From positions 3,224,001 through 3,288,000 of the forward strand of contig NZ_CP084580.1 in NCBI RefSeq assembly GCF_021869765.1: a stretch of DNA of 64,000 nucleotides, given 5' to 3'. Below are positions 1 through 8,245 of this stretch, one piece after another. Made by a program: the position numbers and the translations under genes. The notes under the pieces are model-generated. The model saw nothing but the letters and a program-made list of their open reading frames with translations, searched no databases and was not told the DNA's origin. Numbering within the stretch: position 1 is the stretch's first letter; each line of letters starts with the position of its first letter. Source of the DNA: Chryseobacterium sp. MEBOG06. Lineage in GTDB: Bacteria > Bacteroidota > Bacteroidia > Flavobacteriales > Weeksellaceae.

Positions 1-1310
1 TTATTGGGTGCCTCGCCATTCTTTGGACCTTCTCCTCCTACTGCATATTCCACGATATAGATTCCGGACGGAAGAGGTTTTATCTCCAGTGACGTTTTGT
101 GAAGCTGGTAGTCTCTAGGATCAGAAAGCTGATAGGTTTCTTTTCTTATCAGATTCTTTTTCACTTTTCCAAAAGTATTGTCATAAGAATTCTGCACATA
201 CTGCATCAGCGAAACAAAATTGTCTTTCACTTCATAAATATTCAAAGTAAATGAAGAAACGTTTTTATATTCTGCCACAAAATGAACCGGCAGGTTATTC
301 TGTGTCTGAGATTCATATTTAAAGTTCAGTACCGGGTTGATAATTTCCCTTTCTTTATTTTTAATATTTCCTATGTAGGAAGATTTCGGGTACTGGCTTT
401 TTGCCTGGGCAGCAACAGCAAGTGCTTCTTTAGCCTTATTTTTTATAAGAAGCTCATCCATAATATCTTCTGTTATGATTACTTTATAATCTCCCTCTTC
501 ACTGGATTTCAGAAGATTCTGAAGCTGTTCAACCTTATCCTTACAGTTGTTCACCTCACAGTTGCTAACGATCTTCTCCTTCATGAAGTACAACTTAGGG
601 TTCCCGCTATTTTGGGCAATCAGTTCATCATAAATAGTATTGATTTTGGTCCTGTTTTCTGCAGTTTCATTTTTTGTAAAGAGAAAGCCTGATTCTAAAA
701 ATTTTATTTTCTGAATAGAATACCAGTCGAATACCGTTGGAAAATAAGCGACATCTTTATCTTCAGAGAAAACTCCTTTATATTTTGCCAGGGAAATCTT
801 TCTCATTTCCTGTTTCTGTGCATCAAGTTCCTGATAAGCTTTAGCCAGATAGTTTTTAAAATCAAGCTGAGTCCAGGTTTCAATCTGTGAGGCATCCTGA
901 GAATTGATATTGGTTCTACCGTTTATCCTCCACAAATTCTGATTGTAATAATCCACCAGGAAATTACTCAGTAATACCTGGTATACCAACCTGTCATCTC
1001 CTTTCAGCTTTGCTTCAGTGTCTTTCAGCTTTTTGAAAAATTTTGATACAGAATTATTCTGATCATCATCCGCTGTCTGATTGACAATATTGAATTCTAC
1101 TTTCAGGGATCGAATGAGCTGAAGTGCATTATTTTCTTTCATAGCTTGGTTTTGTATGGCTAGAATAATGGGAAGATTGAATTTATAAGCTCCCTTCGTC
1201 TGGTTTTCATTGATTTTTTTCCACTGGTCATCATAATATTTCTGTGCGAGGACCGTTGAAAAGCTAAGCATTATAAGCAAAAGCATAAAAATCTTGGAAA
1301 ATATTTTCAT
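1..1310 (-). CDS. alpha-2-macroglobulin family protein, N-terminal part (runs off window)
   Basis: An open frame continues from the ATG at 1310 to the window edge, so only about 436 N-terminal residues are visible. The first ~22 residues (MKIFSKIFMLLLIMLSF, ending STVLAQ) form a signal peptide, so the product is exported. The following helical region, and the beta-rich stretch near residues 350-430 (with NLPVHFVAEYKN and PLPSGIYIVEYAVGG), match the start of the large Bacteroidota MG2/alpha-2-macroglobulin-like proteins. These are usually ~1900-2000 residues and are thought to act in the periplasm as protease traps or envelope guards. The thioester region would lie outside the window. The start is only 18 bp from the divergent UbiA-like gene. 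The family call rests on recalled similarity; the signal peptide is seen directly. Confidence 0.72.
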   Translation of the reverse strand, partial: MKIFSKIFMLLLIMLSFSTVLAQKYYDDQWKKINENQTKGAYKFNLPIILAIQNQAMKENNALQLIRSLKVEFNIVNQTADDDQNNSVSKFFKKLKDTEAKLKGDDRLVYQVLLSNFLVDYYNQNLWRINGRTNINSQDASQIETWTQLDFKNYLAKAYQELDAQKQEMRKISLAKYKGVFSEDKDVAYFPTVFDWYSIQKIKFLESGFLFTKNETAENRTKINTIYDELIAQNSGNPKLYFMKEKIVSNCEVNNCKDKVEQLQNLLKSSEEGDYKVIITEDIMDELLIKNKAKEALAVAAQAKSQYPKSSYIGNIKNKEREIINPVLNFKYESQTQNNLPVHFVAEYKNVSSFTLNIYEVKDNFVSLMQYVQNSYDNTFGKVKKNLIRKETYQLSDPRDYQLHKTSLEIKPLPSGIYIVEYAVGGEGPKNGEAPN

Positions 1311-1328
1311 ATATATTATTTTTGATAA

Positions 1329-2084
1329 ATGAACATCTTAAAAATACTCAAAAAAACGGTCATAGACAGTCAAATTTATGTCTCTTTAATGGGAACTCTT
1401 TTTGCAGTATTTTTTATGGAAGAGCAAAACACATTCCGTTTCCCCAGTGTTCTGCTTATTTTCATTACTTATTTCAGTGGTTATCTTTATACTAAATATC
1501 AATATACCCGGCATTTTTTCAAAATACTGACTTTAAATGCTATAGCAGGGATCTTCTGTGCTTTTCTGATCATCCATAATCACAATGAGATCAGACTTTT
1601 GAAATGGTTTATTATTGTGGTACTGGGACTTCTTTACAACAGTTTCTTTCTGGATATTTATATCAGGAAAATTCCTTTGCTGAAGGTTTTTTATGTAGGA
1701 CTGGTCTGGGCATTGGTCAACTGCTGGCTTACCCTTCCGGAATTCAGTATTCCTATATTTCTGATCAGCTTTTTCTTTATCACGGCACTTGTTCTTCCTT
1801 TTGATATCCGGGATATGAAAAGTGATACTGTAAAGACATTTCCGATGTTTATTGGCGTACAGAACACAAAATATGTTGCTTATGCACTTATTTTCATGAG
1901 CAGTCTGATCAGCATTTTTTATCTCAAACCTATATATGCGTTTTCATTTTTTTTGGCTTCCATTATGAGTTATATTTTTATTTATTTCGCTGAAAATAAA
2001 AGAGATGACGCTTACTTTTCATTTGGAGTAGAAACTTGTTCTGCACTTCCTTTTTTATTTTTACTAATAATGGAGTATTTTTGA
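1329..2084 (+). CDS. UbiA prenyltransferase-like integral membrane protein
   Basis: A 251-residue protein with about seven to eight hydrophobic helices. Near residues 158-165 it has DIRDMKSD, which matches the second Asp-rich motif (DxxxD) of the UbiA superfamily, whose members transfer prenyl groups to aromatic or other acceptors in the membrane. The first Asp-rich motif is degenerate (NSFFLDIYIRK near residue 105), so catalytic activity is uncertain. The gene stops 3 bp before recF, so the two are probably co-transcribed; no functional link to recF is obvious. The substrate cannot be read from the sequence. The ATG at 1329 fits the hydrophobic N-terminus and is the first in frame. Confidence 0.6.
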   Translation: MNILKILKKTVIDSQIYVSLMGTLFAVFFMEEQNTFRFPSVLLIFITYFSGYLYTKYQYTRHFFKILTLNAIAGIFCAFLIIHNHNEIRLLKWFIIVVLGLLYNSFFLDIYIRKIPLLKVFYVGLVWALVNCWLTLPEFSIPIFLISFFFITALVLPFDIRDMKSDTVKTFPMFIGVQNTKYVAYALIFMSSLISIFYLKPIYAFSFFLASIMSYIFIYFAENKRDDAYFSFGVETCSALPFLFLLIMEYF

Positions 2085-2087
2085 CGA

Positions 2088-3167
2088 ATGATTATCAAGA
2101 AGCTCTCCCTTTACAATTTCAAAAACCATTCAGAAAAGAAATTTGAATTTTCCCCCCAGATCAACTGTTTCGTAGGTAATAATGGGGTGGGAAAAACCAA
2201 TATTCTGGATGCTCTGCATTATTTATCTGTAGGGAAAAGTTTTTTGGGTAACACTGATATCAACAACATCAAAAGTGAAGAAGATTTTTTCTCTCTTGAT
2301 GCTGAAATTCAGAATGAAGACAGTGAAGACATCATCAGAATCACCCAGCCGAAGGAAGCCAAAAAGGTAATCAAAAAGAATGACAAAAGCTATGACAGAC
2401 TTGCTGATCATATCGGTTACCTGCCAAGCGTCATGATTTCTCCTTATGATTCAAATCTTATTTCGGATTCCGGGGAAAGCAGGCGTAAGTTTCTGGATGC
2501 TATGATCTCTCAGACGGATTCCGAATATCTTTTTGATCTTATTCAGTATCAGAAAACCATTCAGCAACGAAATGCCTTACTAAAATATTTTGCTAAAAAC
2601 AGAAACTGGGACAGGGATTCGCTGGATATTTATGATGAACCTATCACACGTTTTGGAACTAAAATATACAAGAAAAGAAAAGAATTTGTAGAGCAGCTTA
2701 ACCCCATTGTTCAGAATTTTTATCAGATTATTTCGGGGGGCAAAGAGACTGTAGCTGTTATTTATGAATCTCATTTGTTTGAAAATACATTTGCGGAACT
2801 TTTAAGAGAAAGCATTGAAAAAGACCGTATGCTTACTTATACCTCCAAAGGAATTCATAAAGATGATCTACTTTTTGAGATGGATCATGTTCTGATCAAA
2901 AAAATAGGTTCACAGGGACAGCAGAAATCCTTTCTTATTTCTTTAAAACTGGCTCAGATGAGCCTTGTAAAAGAGCTTACCAAAAAAACTCCTATTCTTT
3001 TATTAGATGATATTTTTGATAAACTTGATGACACCCGCGTATCACAGCTGATCGAACTGGTGAACAAGGAAAGTTTCGGGCAGATATTCATTACAGATAC
3101 GCATAGAGAACGTACAGAAAGTGTGGTAAAGAAAATCAATGAAGAAAGTATTATTTTTGAGATATGA
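2088..3167 (+). CDS. recF: DNA replication/repair protein RecF
   Basis: 359 residues, normal length for RecF, the SMC-like ATPase that loads RecA at single-strand gaps with RecO and RecR. The Walker A motif GNNGVGKT is at residues 30-37. The ABC signature region GSQGQQKS is near 274-281. The Walker B and D-loop ILLLDDIFDKLD lie near 302-313. The N-terminal IKKLSLYNFKNH opening is also typical. It follows the UbiA-like gene by 3 bp and precedes a DUF721 gene, a common RecF-DciA-like arrangement. All catalytic motifs are intact. Confidence 0.96.
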   Translation: MIIKKLSLYNFKNHSEKKFEFSPQINCFVGNNGVGKTNILDALHYLSVGKSFLGNTDINNIKSEEDFFSLDAEIQNEDSEDIIRITQPKEAKKVIKKNDKSYDRLADHIGYLPSVMISPYDSNLISDSGESRRKFLDAMISQTDSEYLFDLIQYQKTIQQRNALLKYFAKNRNWDRDSLDIYDEPITRFGTKIYKKRKEFVEQLNPIVQNFYQIISGGKETVAVIYESHLFENTFAELLRESIEKDRMLTYTSKGIHKDDLLFEMDHVLIKKIGSQGQQKSFLISLKLAQMSLVKELTKKTPILLLDDIFDKLDDTRVSQLIELVNKESFGQIFITDTHRERTESVVKKINEESIIFEI

Positions 3168-3381
3168 ATTGGATACAAGCTTCGGAAAACGACATTAAAA
3201 CATTAATTTTAAGACACTTAATTTCTAATTCATGGAATAAATGGGATATCAGACTAACATAGTGAGGTAAAATCAATTTATATAAAAATTGGGTATAAGA
3301 AAATTGGAATATAAATAAATAATTTACATTTTTGCACTCCTTTTCAAATCACACAAAACCCAGAACCCACGCAACACAATT

Positions 3382-3675
3382 ATGAAGAAGAAAAAACGTG
3401 AATATCAATCCTCCGAACTGGTAAAGTCTTTTGCCAGAATCCACGGATTTGAGGATAAGCTTGTTGCCTTTGAAATCAAAGACTTCCTTGAAGATTATCT
3501 GGATGAGAGTTTATTTAACGAAATCAGAAGTGTCAATCTTGAAAAGGGATGTATTATTATTAAAATTAACTCTCCATTACTGAAACATGACTTTACAATG
3601 CGTAAGAGTTTCTATCTGAAGAAGTTTCAGGATAAGTTTGGAGATGATAAATTCCGCGACATTCAAATATTATAG
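3382..3675 (+). CDS. DUF721 (DciA-like) protein
   Basis: A 97-residue basic protein starting MKKKKREYQSSELVKSFARI. Its length, the internal stretch LEKGCIIIKINSPLLKHDF and its place next to recF match the DUF721 family. That family is related to DciA, which helps load the replicative helicase DnaB in bacteria without DnaC. It has its own 214-bp upstream gap, so it is probably not in the recF transcript. The DciA role in Bacteroidota is inferred from the family. Confidence 0.8.
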   Translation: MKKKKREYQSSELVKSFARIHGFEDKLVAFEIKDFLEDYLDESLFNEIRSVNLEKGCIIIKINSPLLKHDFTMRKSFYLKKFQDKFGDDKFRDIQIL

Positions 3676-3782
3676 AGTTCTCTCTGTTTATCTATGTTAC
3701 AAATGATTATTTATGAAAAAAAAACACATTATATCCAGTAAAAGTGATATATTTAAGACTCATAAAATAAACTATTTTTAAC

Positions 3783-3947
3783 ATGAAAAAAGTACTTACA
3801 TCAAAAAAATTATCGAGAAAAAACATGAAGGCAATACAAGGTGCGGGACAGATGGTATGCTGTCTTGTGAGCTGTGGGGACCCTGGCCAATGTATCTTTT
3901 GGGAACAATTACCTGCAGAATGCCCGGAATTTCCTTATTGCATGTAA
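3783..3947 (+). CDS. bacteriocin-like short peptide of the Chryseobacterium leader type
   Basis: A 54-residue ORF. Its N-terminus contains KKLSRKNMKAIQGAG, the leader pattern of small Chryseobacterium proteins annotated as bacteriocin-like, which resemble double-glycine leaders. The rest is Cys-rich: CC, SCGDPGQC, ECPEFPYC, six cysteines in about 30 residues, ending CM. This suggests a secreted, disulfide-bonded mature peptide, cleaved after the GAG. No dedicated transporter or modification enzyme lies alongside. A rho-independent terminator follows at 4016-4042. Toxin function is not shown by the sequence; signalling or another secreted role is possible. Confidence 0.7.
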   Translation: MKKVLTSKKLSRKNMKAIQGAGQMVCCLVSCGDPGQCIFWEQLPAECPEFPYCM

Positions 3948-4015
3948 AAGATTATAAGCAGCCGGGTTCAAATAAAATGATATTTTAAATTATCTATAGC
4001 TGTCTTTGAAAAATA

Positions 4016-4042
4016 AAAAATGCTCCCGAAAGGAGCATTTTT
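4016..4042. terminator. bidirectional rho-independent terminator
   Basis: The inverted repeat AAAAATGCTCC / GGAGCATTTTT with a 5-nt loop has T runs on both strands. It separates the peptide gene on the plus strand from the convergent recombinase-like gene. Confidence 0.85.
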
Positions 4043-4066
4043 GCTTCTATATGATAAGGAACACTC

Positions 4067-6097
4067 TTAATGCTCTTCAGATTTATTAGACATTCTGCTG
4101 CTCATCAGATCATCCGCTTTTTTATCCAGTCCGGAACTTAGCGGTATGAAGAACTTCAAAGGGTGTTTTATAAAATACCTGAAAATCTCTTTATAGATTT
4201 CACTTACCTGCCCGAAATTCATTTTTCTAGATCTGAATGCCAGAAACATTGACAGACTGAAACTAATCAGGAAGTTAAAGAATCCAATCAGAAATACAGT
4301 TACAAAGGAGATCCAGAAAGTATAGGAATCTACTGAAAAGTCTTTTCCGTAAAGCCCCAATGCAAAGTTTCCTGCGGCAAAAGTAATGTGTCTGATATCG
4401 AGATCAAGCCCAAAGAACATTCCTACCGGAGCGGTAGCCCCCAGAAAAACTCCAAACCAGAAATTGGAAACGATTCCCGGCCAGTTTTTAGCATAATATT
4501 TTGATAATCCTTTGGCAAACTTTTTTCCAAAGAAATTTCTGATCGAAAGGTTTTTGGCAATTCTTTCCGGAATCTGGTAGAACACGGAATTATTCCCGAT
4601 GTTTCCGGAAATAATCCCGGAAATAAACAGATAGAAACCAGCGATACTGGCATGCAAAATAGCTTTGGATTTAAAAGGGTCAAGATCTTTTAATAATTTA
4701 TCAGACCGCTCAACGGCCAGGTTCTGAGAGAAAAACACATCCAGTCCATAGATAATAGCAAGTGCGATGGGAAAGGCAAGCAATACATTTCCCACAAATG
4801 CAATAAACTGACTTCTGAATAATTTTGATACCAGATGGGCAAATTCAGTATTGTTTCTTTGGCCATTTCCTTCTTCAGAAAGCACCTTAGTCATGGTAGC
4901 AGCCGTCATTGCCGGCTGTTTTGTGGCCAATGTGAATCCCATAAGGTAAATCATGACAAATCCCATTGCATAGTTCATTGAGTACAAAAATGCGTGTGAA
5001 AAGTCACTTCCCGGAATATATCCGTACAGCATTTTCAGTACGCAGAGTGCCCCTACAATAATCCCACCACCACTTGCTTTGTAAAACATAGTCATATATT
5101 CCTTTCTGGTGGAGGTAATATAATGGGTGCCAGCTTCTGCGGTATGATTGGTAATAAGATGAGAAATCAGCCTCGTACTATCGTTGATAAGGTCTGCAAT
5201 ATTATTTTTATGAGATTTATAATTCAGAATATTAAAGACCAACTGCTTGGATTTAACAAGAACATCTTCATCATTATCAATGACCAGGAGCTGTACAATA
5301 TCAAAAATTCTTTCAGTCTGCTGGCGGATCTTCAGCAACGATTGGTTAATCTTTCCTGAAATACCATATTTAGCTGAGTTTTTAAAAGCAATATTAACAA
5401 ACTCAAGGCACTGCTCCGTATAGATTTTAATCTGTTTATAACGGCTGTCTTTGGAATGCAGCTGTACATCAGGATCTTTTACAAGGTCATCAGCTAATGT
5501 TTCCAGCTCATTTTGCAACGCCAGAAAAGGATTATCAAGATTCCTGTATTGGGGAGCCATTCTCACAACTTCCACTTCCATTGCCATGCCCGTAACCCTC
5601 CAGGAAAGGATATTCATAGAGAAAATAAGCTCCTTTTTCACATTGGGTCTGATAATAAAATCTGAGGCACCCAGGATATTCAGAAACTCATTTATTTCAT
5701 TCTCCGGAAGATTATGTAAATATTTTAAATCCTTCTTTGGCCTCATGCTGACATTATCAATCATGTACCATATCGTCTTCTCATTCTCTACAGGAGGAAG
5801 AACTTTGTTCAGGATTCTCTTTTTAAGTTCCGGAAAGAAGGCATTTTCCGAAAGAATATTAGCTTCCGTTAAAGAAAGATTAAAAGGTCTTCCTTTAAAA
5901 ATATTGTGAATATAATGCTTAAAGTTTTCAGCAAAATTCGGATTACTTCTGAGAAAATTGAGTACATCTGTAAAGTCTGCCTTTTTGATGCTTTCTAAAA
6001 ACTCGGCAAACGGTTCTAAAGAAAGAGTTTCGTTCTTAAAAGAAAAGTATTTTTTAAGAACTGACTCAAAATTTGTGCTGGAATTAAAGAATTTCAT
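4067..6097 (-). CDS. Gcr-type 'site-specific recombinase' family membrane protein
   Basis: 676 residues. The N-terminal ~330 residues are soluble and helical. The C-terminal half has about six to seven membrane segments, including GGGIIVGALCVLKMLYG and a motif GFTLATKQPAMTAATM near residue 390 that is characteristic of COG4389 / SpecificRecomb proteins (Neisseria Gcr). Despite the family name there is no serine or tyrosine recombinase active site. A membrane function is more likely; its role is unknown. It follows mtgA on the same strand with a 13-bp gap, so the two are probably co-transcribed, hinting at an envelope role. Confidence 0.8.
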   Translation of the reverse strand: MKFFNSSTNFESVLKKYFSFKNETLSLEPFAEFLESIKKADFTDVLNFLRSNPNFAENFKHYIHNIFKGRPFNLSLTEANILSENAFFPELKKRILNKVLPPVENEKTIWYMIDNVSMRPKKDLKYLHNLPENEINEFLNILGASDFIIRPNVKKELIFSMNILSWRVTGMAMEVEVVRMAPQYRNLDNPFLALQNELETLADDLVKDPDVQLHSKDSRYKQIKIYTEQCLEFVNIAFKNSAKYGISGKINQSLLKIRQQTERIFDIVQLLVIDNDEDVLVKSKQLVFNILNYKSHKNNIADLINDSTRLISHLITNHTAEAGTHYITSTRKEYMTMFYKASGGGIIVGALCVLKMLYGYIPGSDFSHAFLYSMNYAMGFVMIYLMGFTLATKQPAMTAATMTKVLSEEGNGQRNNTEFAHLVSKLFRSQFIAFVGNVLLAFPIALAIIYGLDVFFSQNLAVERSDKLLKDLDPFKSKAILHASIAGFYLFISGIISGNIGNNSVFYQIPERIAKNLSIRNFFGKKFAKGLSKYYAKNWPGIVSNFWFGVFLGATAPVGMFFGLDLDIRHITFAAGNFALGLYGKDFSVDSYTFWISFVTVFLIGFFNFLISFSLSMFLAFRSRKMNFGQVSEIYKEIFRYFIKHPLKFFIPLSSGLDKKADDLMSSRMSNKSEEH

Positions 6098-6110
6098 TAG
6101 TACAAAGATA

Positions 6111-6755
6111 CTATTTCAAACTCACATTCCTCATCTGTCTCATAATCCAATTGTGCTTCTTTCTCAGATAAGGGGAAGGATTTTTGGGATCATACTTCTT
6201 AGGATTGGGCAATACAGCGGCAATCCAGGCTGCATCTGAAGCACTTAGCTCTTTAGATGATTTTCCAAAATAATATTGGGCTGCCGCTTCTACACCAAAT
6301 ACGCCCTGCCCCATTTCAATGGAATTCAAGTATCTTTCAAGGATAACATCTTTACCCCATACTTTTTCGATAATAAAGGTATAGACCGCTTCCAATCCTT
6401 TTCTTACCCAGCTTCTTCCCTGCCATAGAAAGACATTCTTTGCAGTTTGCTGTGAAATGGTGCTTCCTCCTCTGACTTTTTTTCCTTTCTCATTATATTT
6501 CATGGCTTTTTCAATGGCTGTATAATCGAAACCGTCATGATCAAAGAACTTCTGATCTTCAGAGGCTATTACTGCTTTTTTCACATTATTTCCCATTTCA
6601 TCGTAGGAAATATAATCTCTGTGCAGTTTTCCGTATTCAAAAAGCCCTCCTATCTGGGTAATGGTAATGGGTGGATTAAAAAATCTACCCCAGATAATAA
6701 AAACTACATTCAGAACAAGAATGATAAAGATAAGCTGTTTAATTTTTTTCCACAT
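6111..6755 (-). CDS. mtgA: monofunctional biosynthetic peptidoglycan transglycosylase
   Basis: A 214-residue membrane-anchored glycosyltransferase 51 enzyme that polymerises lipid II into glycan strands. The N-terminal anchor follows MWKKIKQ. The catalytic Glu is in ASEDQKFFDHDGFDY (near residue 66). RGGSTISQQTAKN and ERYLNSIEMGQGVFGVEAAA are the other GT51 motifs. There is no transpeptidase domain. I chose the ATG at 6755; an in-frame TTG at 6788 would add 11 residues before the anchor. The gene lies between the substrate-binding lipoprotein gene and the Gcr-like gene on the same strand. Confidence 0.93.
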   Translation of the reverse strand: MWKKIKQLIFIILVLNVVFIIWGRFFNPPITITQIGGLFEYGKLHRDYISYDEMGNNVKKAVIASEDQKFFDHDGFDYTAIEKAMKYNEKGKKVRGGSTISQQTAKNVFLWQGRSWVRKGLEAVYTFIIEKVWGKDVILERYLNSIEMGQGVFGVEAAAQYYFGKSSKELSASDAAWIAAVLPNPKKYDPKNPSPYLRKKHNWIMRQMRNVSLK

Positions 6756-6798
6756 AACTTTATAAAAAGGAAAGGCAAAAATAAGCAAATAGTCCGAG

Positions 6799-7845
6799 TT
6801 ACTGCAACTCTTTCATATAGGTAAGCTGATATTCCGGCAAAAGCTCAGGGTGAAAGATCTTTATGTAATCTTTAAGGATCAAATCAGCCCTTACCACTCC
6901 ACTTTCAAAGAAGTCATTAGCTTTCAGTTTTTCTCTTCCTGCAATGGTATATATTTTCCCTTTATTGAAAACATCCAGCTTTCCATAGAAAGGGTTCATT
7001 CCCAGCATTTCTTTTTTAGAGGTATGGCTTCCGGCATTCACCCAGTACTGAACACCACCAGCTTTTGCATACACTTCTTCAAAACTCATTGTCAGTGCTT
7101 TTTCATCCTTATTGTCTTTCATGATGTAATTCGCATTGGCATCTGAAATATAATGGGCTACAGAGGTATTTCCTCCTGGAAGATACCAAACATCACCATA
7201 CATTTCGTTAGCCAATACAACCGGTCTGTCTTTTGCGGTTGAAGCTAATTTTTTCAGATCATTATAATTTTTTTCAACTTCCTGATATTTAGCTTCAGAT
7301 TCTTTTTCTTTCCCTAAAAATTCACCAAAAAGTTTTATGTAAGCCGTTTTTTCCATTGGCTTCTGCTCCATATACTCATCCAGGAATACGACCTGAATCC
7401 CGTTATTCTTCAACAGCTGGTAAGTATTCTCAAAGCTTGCAATATAATTGGTAAAGATAGCATCCGGTTTCATAGAAATTATTTTTTCTACATCATACTT
7501 CTGGTCACTTCCTACATTCTCAATTTTTCCTTCTTTCAGAAGATTCTGAATTTTATCCGAATACATATATTCCGGACTTGACACTCCTATGATCAGATTT
7601 TCGGCTCCAAGTTCAGAAATATATCCTGCCATACTTGCATTCAAAAGAATTATTTTTCTGAATGGCGTCTGATTTTTTTCGAAATTATAGGTGAAATTTC
7701 CCGATTTTAGCTCGAGAACTCCATCATGTTCCTTAAACTGGGTACGACTTGATATGTTAGTCCAATCTGAGGACGAAATTTTTGGTTCTCTTTTACAGGC
7801 AATTAGCAAAAATACCGTGAATAAAAGTAAAATTTTCTGTTTCAT
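6799..7845 (-). CDS. ABC transporter substrate-binding lipoprotein (BtuF/FecB type)
   Basis: 348 residues from the ATG at 7845. MKQKILLLFTVFLLIACKREP is a lipoprotein signal with the lipobox LIAC. The body has the periplasmic-binding-protein pattern for cobalamin or ferric-siderophore transporters: AENLIIGVSSPEYMYSDK, VEKIISMKPDAIFTNY and ANEMYGDVWYLPGGNTSVAHYI. No permease or ATPase genes are adjacent. A longer frame starting at 7932 would run into tRNA-Arg, so the internal ATG is preferred. The ligand cannot be assigned from the sequence; iron-siderophore or B12 are the family's usual ligands. Confidence 0.85.
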   Translation of the reverse strand: MKQKILLLFTVFLLIACKREPKISSSDWTNISSRTQFKEHDGVLELKSGNFTYNFEKNQTPFRKIILLNASMAGYISELGAENLIIGVSSPEYMYSDKIQNLLKEGKIENVGSDQKYDVEKIISMKPDAIFTNYIASFENTYQLLKNNGIQVVFLDEYMEQKPMEKTAYIKLFGEFLGKEKESEAKYQEVEKNYNDLKKLASTAKDRPVVLANEMYGDVWYLPGGNTSVAHYISDANANYIMKDNKDEKALTMSFEEVYAKAGGVQYWVNAGSHTSKKEMLGMNPFYGKLDVFNKGKIYTIAGREKLKANDFFESGVVRADLILKDYIKIFHPELLPEYQLTYMKELQ

Positions 7846-7869
7846 CTTCCAAAGAACGGAAAAAAGTGG

Positions 7870-7877
7870 TATATTTG
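7870..7877 (+). promoter_or_regulatory. -7 box of the tRNA-Arg promoter
   Basis: TATATTTG is a perfect match to the Bacteroidota -7 consensus TAnnTTTG, placed 27 bp before the mature 5' end of tRNA-Arg. No clear TTG -33 element is seen. Confidence 0.55.
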
Positions 7878-7904
7878 CAACCGTTAAACAACAAGATAAC
7901 ACAA

Positions 7905-7978
7905 GGCCTCGTGGCGCAACTGAATAGCGCATCTGATTACGGCTCAGAAGGTTACAGGTTTGAATCCTGTCGAGGTCA
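7905..7978 (+). tRNA. tRNA-Arg(ACG)
   Basis: A complete cloverleaf. The acceptor stem GGCCTCG pairs with CGAGGTC (one G-T pair). The D arm is GCGC/GCGC. The anticodon stem TCTGA/TCAGA has loop TTACGGC, giving anticodon ACG. The T arm is ACAGG...CCTGT with a TTTGAAT-type loop, and the discriminator base is A. No CCA is encoded beyond the CA that follows. A recombinase-bearing island begins just downstream. Confidence 0.95.
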
Positions 7979-7983
7979 CAAAC

Positions 7984-8023
7984 GACAATTTGCGCATATT
8001 TAGGACAATTTGCGCATATTTAT
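7984..8023. repeat. tandem 20-bp repeat directly after tRNA-Arg
   Basis: Two adjacent copies of GACAATTTGCGCATATTTA (19 identical positions, 20-bp period), starting 6 bp after the tRNA discriminator base. The position, between a tRNA 3' end and a recombinase gene, suggests part of an attachment region or a recombinase-binding site, but only the repetition is seen. Confidence 0.7.
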
Positions 8024-8190
8024 TTTATATTACTAATAATCAAGCAGTTAACTTTAATCAAATTAAGGTTTTAATTACAAGACTCATTACAAAAAAATAT
8101 TTCGACCAATACCAACACAAAACAATAACACGCTTAAAACCAATCAATTAAAATCGAAAACCGGTAGAGATTTGAAAATTTAGCATTCGA

Positions 8191-8210
8191 TGACCTAACA
8201 GGAATCGAAC
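8191..8210 (-). other. tRNA 3'-end fragment in inverted orientation
   Basis: On the minus strand, GTTCGATTCCTGTTAGGTCA reads as a T-loop, T-stem and acceptor 3' strand. It resembles GTTTGAATCCTGTCGAGGTCA of tRNA-Arg 200 bp away but differs at several bases, and the rest of a tRNA is missing. It is probably a relic of an attachment site from a different tRNA. Confidence 0.5.
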
Positions 8211-8245
8211 ACCAAAAATTTAGATAAAATCATAAATATATTTCT

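Noticed and set aside
4067..6097. True site-specific recombinase activity for the Gcr-like protein
   Set aside because: No serine- or tyrosine-recombinase catalytic motif; half the protein is membrane helices.
6756..6788. Extended N-terminus of MtgA from a TTG at 6788
   Set aside because: The ATG at 6755 directly precedes the membrane anchor; the extra 11 residues add a second hydrophobic stretch and need a rarer start codon.
7846..7932. 29-residue N-terminal extension of the substrate-binding lipoprotein
   Set aside because: It would overlap tRNA-Arg and place residues before a perfect lipoprotein signal.
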